NCBI RefSeq assembly: GCF_003073045.1
Contig: NC_037590.1
Location: forward strand, 20,672,449-20,736,448
Length of the DNA stretch: 64,000 nucleotides
Direction of reading: 5' to 3'
Source: Pomacea canaliculata
Taxonomy: Eukaryota; Mollusca; Gastropoda; Architaenioglossa; Ampullariidae
In this document: positions 11,401 to 23,400 of the stretch, piece after piece
Numbering within the stretch: position 1 is the first letter of the stretch
How the letters are laid out: the number at the start of each line of letters is the position of its first letter
Notes under the pieces: generated by a model
What the model was told of the DNA's origin: nothing
What the model saw: only the letters and a program-made list of their open reading frames with translations
The model's database searches: none
Translations under genes and position numbers: made by a program

Positions 11401-14400
11401 GTAGGTCCTCTAATCACCTCAAGTGTATCTCCTGTGATCACTTCAAGTGTAGATCAAGCCTTTACCTCAAGTGTAACTCCTTCAATCCCATCAAGTGCAC
11501 CACTTGCATACTCATCAAGTGACATTTCATCAAGTGTACCTGTTGTGATCATCTCAAGTGTACCTTCTGTAATCACATCAAGTGTTCCTCTTGTAACCAA
11601 GCCAAGTGCAGATTCTATAATACTTTCAAGTGTAGTTCCTGCAACATTGAGTGTAATTTTGAAAGCCACACCAAGTGCTGTTTTTGCTACTCCAAGTATA
11701 GCCATTTCAAGTTGCAGGTCTTTTGGAAACATCACCTAAAGGCACTGCTGCTACATCAGCTGAAGCTATGTCCCCACAGCAAGCAAAGTACTAGATGTCA
11801 TATCTACAGCTGTAGATATTTCAAGTGCTGGTCTTGTAACTAGCTCAGGTATGTCTCTTGAAGTTACAACAAGTGCAATGTCTATAACCACATCAAGTTT
11901 ATTTCCTAAAGTCACATCAAGTGTAGTTCCTGTAGATTCATTTAGTGAAGGTTTAATAGGAGCATCAACTGTTCCCTTAATCACATCAAGTCCAGGTCCT
12001 GTAATCAATCAAGTACAGTTCATGCAGAAACCTCAAGCAAAATTCCTGTAACCACATTTACAACAGGGTTTGAAGGTCCAAGTTTAGTTCTTGCAGGTAC
12101 AACAAGTTCAATTCCAATATCAAGTGCAGTTAATGTAATCACACAAAGGGAAGACTCTGTAGCTATATCTAGTTTAGACACAAGGGTTACATCAAGTACA
12201 GGACCTATAACAAGTGCAGTTCCCATAGAAACATCAGCTGCAGTCCCTCTAGTCACAAGTGTACTTTCAGTAGCTTCAAGTGAAGCTTTTGTAGCAACAT
12301 CAAGTGCAGTTCCTGTTATCACATCAAGTTCAGTTCTTACACACCTTAAGCGGAGCTACGCTAAGCTCAACTGATGTAGCAGTGTCCAGCACAATCCCTA
12401 AGGCAATGTCAGGTGCAGTTCTCGTAACCACGTTGAGTGAAGATCATACAGCCACATTAGGTGTCGTTCCCACAGCAACAACAACTTTAGTCCCCGTAGT
12501 CACATCAAGTCCAGCTACAATAGGTACATCAAGTCCAGTGTCACTGTCAAGTGCAGTTCCTTTAGCATCATCAACCATAACTACCATACCTATATCAAGT
12601 GAAGGTACTGTTGCCACATCAAGTGCATCTACTGTAACCACTTTAAGTGTATCTTCTGAAGTCACATCAAGTGTAGGGTTAGTGGCTACGTTGGGATTTG
12701 CTCCTTTAGTCACATCCAGTATTGCTTCTGTAGCTGCATCAAGTGTAGTTTCAACCGTTGCACCAATTTCAGTTCCTGTCGCCACATCAAGTGTAGTTCC
12801 TGTCGCCACATCAAGTGTAGTTCCTGTCGCCACGTCAAGTGCAGTTCCTGTAGCCACGTCGAGTGCAGTTCCTGTTGTCACATCAAGTGCAGTTCCTGTA
12901 GCCACGTCGAGTGCAGTTCCTGTTGTCACATCAAGTGCAGTTCCTGTAGCCACATCAAGTGAAGCTCCTGTTGTCACATCAAGTGCAGTTCCTGTTGTCA
13001 CATCAAGTGCAGTTCCTGTAGCCGCATCGAGTGTAGTTCCTGTAGCCACTTCGAGTGCAGTTCCTGTAACCACATCAAGTGCGGTTCCTGTAGCCACATC
13101 GAGTGCAGTTCCTGTAACCACATCAAGTGCGGTTCCTGTAGCCACATCGAGTGCATATCTTGTAACCACATCAAGTGCGGTTTCTGTAGCCACATCGAGT
13201 GCAGTTCCTGTAGCCACATCGAGTGCAGTACCTATAGCCACATCAAGTGCAGTTCCTGTAACCACATCGAGTGCAGTTCCTGTAACCACATCGAGTGCAG
13301 TTCCTGTAGCCACATCAAGTGCAATTCCTGTAGCCACATCGAGTGCAGTTCCCACAACACCAAGTGTGGGAGTTGTCACATCAAGTGCATCTACTGTAAC
13401 CACTTTAAGTGTATCTTCTGAAGCCACATCAAGTGTAGGGTTAGTGGCTACGTCGGGAATTTCTCCTTTAGTCACATCCAGTATTGGTTCTGTAGCTGCA
13501 TCAAGTATAGTTTCAACCGTTGCACCAAGTGCAGTTCCTATAGCCACATCAAGCAAAGACCATGTAGAAATATCAAGTGAACTTAAGGTCACATCAAGCT
13601 CGAAAATTGAGTTATCCAGCCGAAGCGCAGAGGCCTCAACAAAGCTGACAGTAGCTTCAAGTATAGCTCCTGTAGTAACAGAGCTGTTGTCTGAAATGAG
13701 TCTACTACCTGGCTCCGTAGTCGCCACAAGCCTGTCAACGTCCTTTGCCACAGACTCTGCAGTTACGAGGAGTCGTGAATCGGAAACATATTTGACCCCA
13801 AGTTTTGCAGCCACTTCCAGCTCAAGTTTTACAGGAACAGTTACTCGAGCTTACGTTTTCCAGATGCATCCATTTTGAGCACAGGTTCTACAAGCACAAC
13901 TTTTTCAAGCTTCAGTTTTCCAAGCACAGCTGTTTCAAGCTCAAGTATCACAAGTACTTCTGCAGTCTCGCCAAGTCCTAGTACTGGAGTAGTCACATCA
14001 AGCAGGCGTCTGGAAGAAGTCTTTCTCAGTACGGCCAGCTACCTTTCCACATCATTGTCTGGTGAGATCGGTCCTTCGTCGAAAGCGTCCTCACTTAATA
14101 TTTTTGACACACCTGCTGTGGCATTAAGTTCTTCGATCTTGCACAGCGACTCTGGCTTAGCCTTGTCTTGGATGACAGCATCGCCATCGACGGAACAGGA
14201 ACGCCTGACTTCTCAGACAGAGTCGCCGTTGATGTCGACGTCGACATTTACACCTTCTCTGGAGCAGCATCTTTCCTCTTCCTTGATTGGTTCCACGAGC
14301 ACTCCCTTCGCACCCTCGGCGTCGTCCCCAAGTCAAAGCCGTATGATAACGAGCTCAACCACCAGTTTTGACCTCGTGAAGCTTCTGGAAGGGTCTTCTA

Positions 14401-17400
14401 CAACTTTGGATCTGTCGTCTTTGTCATCGGTTCAAAGTTCATCTTTCAGTAGCACTCAGGCGATGTCTTTTATCTCTACGGCACCGTTCCAGAAGCCTCT
14501 CTGTCTAGTGTTGTTGTGAAGAGCACACGACAGCAGCAGAGCAGAAACAGTTTTGTATTCAAGTTTAAAGATAACAAGTTCCGTTCCATATTCTACAACT
14601 AAGGAATCATTGTCAGACACACTTTCACAATCCAGTTTGAGGGCTACGTCTGCTCTATTTCCAGCATCATGGCAACATCATCAGACACGGCCCTGTTTTC
14701 TGACACTGGAAGGGCAACATCATCTGACACGATTCTTTATTCCAGCATTTTCCAAAAAACTATCAGACACTGCTTCATATTCTAGAATTATCGGGACGTC
14801 ATCAGACACGTACCTGTACTCTAGCACCGAGGAAGGGAAGCCATCAGAGAGCGCCCTATACTCTAGCTCTAAGGGATCACCCTCATCCGATGCGGTTTTG
14901 TATCCCAGCACTTTAAGAGCAACTTCGCTGTCAGACACTGTGCTATATTCCAGCATCGTGGGAACATCGACAGAAACTGTGCTGTCTTCGAAATCTCTTC
15001 CCTTGTCTAGCTTTTCTCTCATGAAGACAACTCTAGACGGAGGGTCAGATATTTCGACAATAAAAATGTTCCAGGGAACATCAGACAATATCATGACGAC
15101 TAGTTCCCCATGGATCGTAGCATCTAGTTTGCCCTCAGCATGGTCCATGTCATCTAGTGTGACCTCTCCGGAACTCTTCGCAAGTCCAGCACAAGCATCA
15201 TTTTCCAGGGGATTGCATCGTCTTTTGCAGAGACCACATACCTTCTCTCAACAACAACTCGCATCCCGGTGGAGGGATCGTCCGTGCCACCTTCGGAATC
15301 TTCGGCAATTTACAGAACCACAGATGAGATGACCTATGCTCCTACCTCTGACGTCACAACGACAACATCACCAAAGACGTCAACCACCACTACCACCACT
15401 GCTACCACGACAGCAAGATCTTCGCAAGAAAGTTCGTCGGGTTCACAAGTCTTGGAGCCATCCACTTTCTTCTCAACAACAACAAGAACAACTACGAGCT
15501 CGACGCCAACAACACCTCCGTCAGATGTCGCTGAGAACGATGGAGCCACCAAGACGTTCCAGGGCAACATGCGGGTAGTCAACGGTGCCAGCTTCTCGGA
15601 AGATCTTCTGGACAAGAACTCCGATGCCTATAAGCAAATGGAGGCGGAGATTATGGCTTTCGTAAGTTGTTACAACTTATCTCTTTACTACTTTCAATTA
15701 ATTTGAGAAGAAACATAAGCAATGTTTAACTGCAAAGGCCAATTAACAAATCTTGCCGAGAAAGAAACATCTGTCCTTTGACTTCAGCACATTTTTTTTC
15801 AAGGAAATATATTCTGGCAACAATTCAATATTATTTATTGTTCTTAAAGCCACTCCATTAACCAAGGTAGAGATTTTAAAAAAGCCTCAAGATTATGTAT
15901 AAAAATGTAAGGAAATGAGCTTTTTGATTTCTATTTCAAAACAGATCATGAAAGTTCTTGAACAGTGTGGTCTGTCGCAGAGGGTTGGTAGTATACAGAT
16001 AACTGGATTCAGGTGAGATAATTATAATAAAGACGACTTTACTTTACAGATTAACAACAACAGCAGCAGCAGCAGCAGCAACAAAGCTTAGTGGCAATTA
16101 TTGTCAGAATGTTAGAGATATTTAGGGTCACTGGAACTATTAAGGTATGGAAGCATATGTGTCTAATGTAAAAATGTATAAATTACATCTATGAGATTGA
16201 ACCTTAGATTCAAAATTTATATTTTGTCATTCATCCATTCGTCGTGTACGAGCTCTGTCAGAAGGGAAACGTGATGATAACATTTGCATAACAAATAAAA
16301 AAACCAACAACAGACAAATCAAAAACGTTTGAAATATAAATTACTTTAAGTTGTCTCAGAATAAATCATCATGATCCTCATCATCATTCTCTTCCTTCTC
16401 CTCCTCCTCATCATCATCGTCATCGTCATAATCATTAATTAGGTCTGGAAGCGTCATAGTCATCTTCACGGTAGACATCACCTACGAGTCTGCCACTGAC
16501 CTCACTGCAACATTTCTGGAAGGCTACCAGTCGCTGAATCAGACAACTACGTGCTGGACGAAAGCTACACAGGTAAGCGCCAGCTAGACAGGTGCAGTTG
16601 AATAAAATCTTAAGACAGGAAGTAGACGACACCCTAAACCTGACCACGAGCGAATGTGGAATACTTACCTCCCTGCAGGTATGTTTCATGTGAATGCAGT
16701 GTATGCATGAGTTTCTTGAAGTGATGTGAGCTCGAGTAGGGTATGACACATCTGTTCGTTTTCTTTGTTCATATTTTCCGGTTAAGGATCGGATTCTCGG
16801 TCAGATTCATCACAGAAAATAAAAAGTTATGGAGATGAGCAAATAACTTTGAATTTTATTTTACATCCTTCACTGATAGATTCTCTCGTCATGTCTTTTC
16901 AGAGGTGAAAGAACTAGGAAACCAGTCATCAAGTTCGCCACAGATCGACCTATCCTCCAGCAGCCTCAGTCCGTCTTCCGAGTTCCTCCAGTCACTGGAC
17001 ACACGAGAGACTTCAACAACGGCGCTGCACTCCGCCCTCTTCACATCTTCTGTTGCGGCACCCGACTGTTCCTGCGATGTGTTCTCAGTCCAGCAGAACT
17101 GCACCCAGGAGAGCTGTACAGACAAACACAACTGCTCTTCCACCCAAGACATGCCCTGCAGCAGTGTTATAATAGCAGCAGCCACGTCGGTGACACTACC
17201 AGAGTCTTACTTCATCAAAAAGTCTAGTTCAATGTTCTCGGTGTATACTACAGCCTCTACAACACCAGGTACTTGGAAACATTTGGTTTTCCATCATCTA
17301 CTTCTTACTTGGACGTATAATATGTGTATTTTTCATTAAAAAAAAACTTATGAATGAAACTCTTTGAATTTATTTATTATTATTATTATTTTATTTTTTT

Positions 17401-20400
17401 TGCATTTTTAGGGGAGTTTAGACATAAAAGGTTATTATCTGTTATAACCGACTCGTTAAACAAGTCTTAATCCTAAATATGCATTCATTCGCTTCGTCGT
17501 CTGTCATGTATTATCAAAATGTTGTTGGTTCTGTCTAGGGTCAACTGGAGACCCATGCGTCAATAACCCATGCCCTCCCCACTCCCAGTGTCAAGGTGTC
17601 GGCTACTCCTATACCTGCACATGTGACCCCGGATACAGCAAACAATCCGACAGATGCGTAGGTCTGCACAGAAACTAAACAATCTTATTTTTGTCTGGGA
17701 AATAATTTTCTTTGTTTTATAAAACAACGAAGTGTTCGTTGACATCTCTTATTTTGTGAGTTGCTTCTTTCTTTATTTCCTGGTTTGCTTACTCTTTATA
17801 TGATTTAGGATGATTGCTTATGAGTATGCTTTACTCTGCCATCAGCCATCTTGGTTTTATTTTGTTTAATAAGTACGTGACATCACGTGATTTGTTTTGC
17901 TTGATATCGTAGCTCTGTTACATATTTAGCAAAAGGTTTTGTGTGGATAGTGTAGATTGTCCAACATCTGTCTCTTCTTATCATCGTTGTTTCTCATCTT
18001 GCTCACAGTATACTATCTTTATTTATAAAATATTAATCTCCTTTATAGGCACACGTAGAAAGTGATATCCTCACGAAATATTGTCATGTTCCGGTTTTTA
18101 TTTATTTATGTATTATTTTGTGTCATTTTACTGTCGTTCCAGACATTGATGAATGCCTCAGCTATCCATGTCCAGAAAATGGCGTCTGCACCAACACAGC
18201 TGGTGGCTTCTTCTGCTTTTGTCGCTCAGGTTTCGTCGAAAGAGGAGATCGTTGTGAAGGTTCGTGCTGGGAAAACCATACGATGTTGTTTCAGTCTGCG
18301 ACATAGTCAAGAGAATGTGATACTGGAGTAATTAAACTAGAAGATAGGCACTCGTTTTCAGTGCATGTGTTCGTAATCTCACACAGATCGTGCATATTAA
18401 AATTAGTTAAACAATAAAGCACGAATGTTGAGGTGGGTGCATCACTTAATATTTATATTGCAATTTTTAATGTCTGAAACTGCACTGATCTGTTAGCCTG
18501 AACTGTATATCTTTTTCATGAACTTGTATACATATATTTGAGTGTGTACGCGCGCTTGCGTGTGCGTTTTGACACTCTGTATATGTTATGCGTTTGTGTG
18601 TGTGTTTGTTATACCCTACAGATGTCGACGAATGTGCATCTGGACTGTGTCCACTTCACTCAAACTGCACCAACACAATCGGTTCATTCCTTTGTAACTG
18701 TTGGAGTGGCTTTCAGCTCAGCAACGGCTTGTGCATCAGTACGTTGGAATAAACACTATTATTTTAATTCGTTTTTCAAGGGCTTATGCTTTTTTATTGA
18801 AGCTCCCTTTTTCTGAGATATCGAGGAGGTTTTCTCACAGCAGACAAGCTGTAAGTATTTAAAACAAAATGCTATGCAAGATGGTTTTTATGATTGGGAG
18901 TTCTGTAATAAAGTTTTTATCTTTTGATAAGCGAAGCTGGTACTTGTAGAGAGAAAGCTTAGTGTGTGCGCGAGGGTGTTGGCTGCTATGTGAGAGAGAA
19001 AGAGAGATCCGCCGGAGGCACTTAAAAATGTTTTCTTCATTTTATCAATGTGGAATGAACTCTGCTTTTATCAGATGTTGACGAGTGTTCATCCAGTCCA
19101 TGCTCACTAAAGGCCACATGTATAGACAATGTCGGCAGCTTCTCTTGCGAGTGTCTTCAGGGTTATGTGAAGGAAAATAATAGTTGTTCAGGTAATGTAC
19201 AAATAATGAGGAAGCTTTACGAGTTTGTTAGAAAAAGGATCGCCTACAAGGCAGTCGTTTTATATAAAACCTATTTAGCTGGATGTCACTTCCTGAACCA
19301 AGTAGCTGATATAAACAAGAAAATTAGCAATCAGGAAAGTGCAAGCTGATTGTTGTAGCTCAACTCGTTCAGCCTATCAACTAGAACTATGAGGGGTTTG
19401 TCTCAGATATTTTTTCTGATAGCTAATTAATGATTAAAAAATAGAAAGTCTTAAATGTTTACTTCTTTTCGTTTTGACACCTCAGATATTGACGAGTGCT
19501 CCCGCCCTGACACATGTCGTGTCCATGCACAGTGCCACAACACCGACGGAGGTTACAACTGCACCTGTAGCTCAGGTTACCAAGACACCGGGGTGTTTGT
19601 ACAGGTAAGATTCTGGATCACACACAGTACATACAGTATAGGTCTGTTTGTGTGTTGTGTGTGTGACTTAGTTGCAGTTGAGACAAGTCAAGCAAACACA
19701 GTTTATTTGAAAATGAATGAGTTAGTCATCGTGAGGCTACTGTTGGATAACGCCGTAGTGAACTTATTTTGTGTATTTGTATCAGATGTCGACGAATGTA
19801 GACAGAATCCATGCCCTCCATTTTCGGTGTGTGAGAACTTTCCCGGAAGTTTTGACTGTCAGTGCGCACAAGGCTTCTACAATCAAAGTGGCCAATGCAT
19901 GGGTACACTCTTATCGTCTCAAACATTTTTCATATCAAGTATTTTCATCGTTAAACAAAGTTTTTGTTTACATGCGCTTTGTTTTCTTATTTTATTTCTG
20001 CCTTCACTCACTAACTAGTCACTGTAGTTCTTTCTGTATTAGTCAGCTCGTACCCAAGATGTTTTATTTGAAAAGCTGACCCAACAAAAAGTGACATAAA
20101 TGCTCAGATGCTAACCAAATAGAACCTGCGATACGAATACAGCAAACTAAATATTTTCATTATAGCCAATAAATATTCTGTTTTTAAAAAATATGATATA
20201 GTAATCAGCAGGTTCCATAAAATGGGTGAAAATTTCCTTTTGTTTATTTGTGATGAAGATATCGACGAGTGTCAAGACCCAGTGACCTACCCTTGCCAGC
20301 AGCATGCGGTTTGTGAAAATCTTCGGGGCATTTACCTGTGCACGTGTCTACAGGGCTTTGTACCCCAGGGAGGTGCATGCCAAGGTCAGCACCTTCGTTC

Positions 20401-23400
20401 GTTATCAAAAGTTGCACAGCAAACATACGGTAGTGTGTATGTCACTACACGTGAACTGCACATATATTTTGTAAAGAAATTGCCGTCTTGTTCAAATATA
20501 TATCAATTACCATCATTTCACTTCAGTGAATGTATGTAGAAATTGACGCTGTTTTTGTGTTTGTTGTAGAATTATCTAGAAGGTGTTACTTAAAACTAAC
20601 GTAGTAGTAGAAAGAATGCTAGAAGTTAGTCCAAGAAATTAGTTTTTCCTGTCGCAAACCACAAGTGTATGACCAGGACTACAGTCAACACCACAACTGC
20701 CCTAGAACGGTCATTTTATATAATAGCTAAGGCCATTAGATTCAAGAACGATCACTCGCAAGTTACTTGTGATTGTTATCTCCCCAGATGTCAATGAGTG
20801 CATCATGTCGTCTGTGTGCCCTGCACTATCTGAGTGTCAAAACACTGAGGGAAACTATTCCTGTGTCTGTCAAAGAGAACTGTTCCAGATCGACCCCTAC
20901 ACCTGCACAGGCAAGTATAGTGTTACTAAGCAGTCGAGGTTCAGCATTTTCTGCCATCGTAAGGTGTGTGGTATACCACAATAAATCACTCACACGTAAT
21001 GCTTGATTTTTTTTCAATGAAGTAAAAGACTAAGCAAAGAGATAATACTAGCACCATGACGCAGAAAAGTGCATGGGATCATCGATAATTTTCTATGCTG
21101 TTTCCAAGGAGAGGATAAAGTCGATAACGGTGATTAGGAGAAACTGATCATTACAGCATAATTTACACAAATATTTACCTTTTTGCAGAGGCAAAGACTT
21201 TTGAGCTGATATTTCCTTCTACTCTTGAAGCAGACAACCTGACACTTCAGGTAGAAATCTGCCTTTTCCTTTGTGAACTATAAGGGAGACACTACCACAG
21301 CAAAATTAGAAAGACAAGAGATAAACGAGAGAAAAAACAAACAAACCAAACAACAGACTGACAGACAAATAGTCATCAGAGAGAGGTCACTTTTATACAC
21401 TGTAATAGATCTGATTTTAACTACAACATATAGCGACTTTAAAGAAAGATCACTCGAATTAACTTGTAATCGTTATCTCCCCTGATGTCAGTGAGTGCGT
21501 CGTGTCGTCTGCGTTGCCCGCCCTCAGTGCTCATTTTTTATGCTGTATTGCTATGTCTCTGTATAATACTTTTTTGATCTGTTTCTGTCGTATGTGTGTT
21601 CCGTTTATTTTGAGACATTTTAATAATAATATGACAAACTGAAAAACAAAAATCAGACAGATAAGTAAGACAAAAACAACAAAAACAACAAAAAACTTGG
21701 GAAAAAGTTGAGACAAAGAAACACGCAGAGACATCTTATGAAGATGTTATTGTTTAAACCATGCGAGATTGTTTGCTTGTCAAGGTTGACGCTGAACTAA
21801 GGCTCAACCTTTCAAGTCAGTTTCTGGGGATCACCCTCAGCTCGGGGAGCCGACGACTATTCTTGCGATTGTCAACAAATTATTCCGGAGGAACCCTTGT
21901 CTTGAAGAATGCTCTTAGTCCCTTGTTTGACCAAATCAGCTTTAACTACACACTGGTCAATCAGACCAGCTTGGACATTGTGGGTAAGTGAGGATGTTAC
22001 ATAAGCTGAACGCTTTATCTTCCACCTACATCCTTAACGTCTGCAACATTGTTTTACAAAACAAACAATGTAATAACGCAAGGTACATTTACTTATTAAT
22101 ATTGTTTTATCATCAACCCACCATGACACATCGTGCTATTTCTTACAGTTTACTACCAGTTAAGTTTACGGAGAAGAAAAAACATCCTAGAATAATAAAA
22201 GAAGAGGTTATGATAAATAAATACCCATTTTATTTTATTTCTTAGACGTTGATGAGTGCAAAGAGGTCAACTGGACGGACTGTTCAACAAACGGATCTTC
22301 TTGCAAGAACACTGTTGGTGGCTACACCTGTGAATGCAGCCCGGGTTTTGTGGATTACTTTGATAGCAAACGCCCAGGGCGACTATGTCTGGGTTTGTCC
22401 TAGTTATTCAAAATAAAAACACAGCTAACCCATTCCGCCATAGTTTTTTTTCAGCTGTGTCGACAACTTTCAGTGAAAACCTACGTTCCATACCCAGCAG
22501 AAAAATAATTCTTTGCTAGTGAAATACTGTCAACACAGTACTTTTTTCTGAAAATTATTATATTTTTGTGTGTTTTGAACAGTTAGATGGAGGAGGTTCA
22601 CTTTTTTTCTAATAATAATTTTTGAGATAATATAATTCATCATTATTTTTTTCTTCCAGCAATTGACAACAATCATCAACAACCAATCAAGGGCCTAGCC
22701 ATGACAGTTAAGTCTATGTCTCAAATCACATCACCAAATTCTAAATATCAAGTTGGCGACAAGGTGGTTTTCACACTGAGCATGACAGAGGGGTCTCACG
22801 TGAAATTTCGCATTCAATTTGGCGACGGGGGTGCGGACAGCTTGGTTCATCCCAATATCATTTCCTACCTGTCATCGGTGAGTCTCAACTATACTTACGA
22901 GCGCAGTGGAGTGTGGACGGCAGTAGTGAACGCAAGCAATGCGGTCAGTTACATGATGGCGTCAACGAACGTCAAGATTATTGAACCCGTTAGAAACCTT
23001 ATTTTGAACACCACAGAAATTTCTCAGTCTCCTGCGTCAACATATTTGTTTACGGTGGCCTTAAAAACCACGAACTTAACTTTGGAAGATGTTGCTTGCA
23101 AGTTTGACTTTGGCGACGGGCAGTCAGAAACCCGTTCACAAGATTCGTTGACACAGACAAAATCAATCTCAACGACGCATGGCTACAACATCGGAATCTT
23201 TGACATAACTGTCGTGTGCAGCAACAACATCAGCGCCCAGTCTTTGAACACGACCGCCAAAGCCGAAGAGGTTATTAGCGGTCTGAAGGTTTTACCAGCA
23301 CGTTATACGTCAGGGTAGGTGACTTTTTCTATATCACAGTGGAAACTGCCGCAGGCTCCAATATTGTCCTGAGGGTGGACCTTGGAGACGGCCGGCAGGA

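Noticed and set aside
12773-13360. CRISPR-like or satellite array
   Set aside because: The repeat is coding, has no spacers, and lies within a spliced exon in an animal gene.
14168-14371. Alternative-frame segment rich in Asp/Val (DVDVDIYTF)
   Set aside because: Shadow of the Ser/Thr-rich frame, which is continuous on both sides with the mucin composition.
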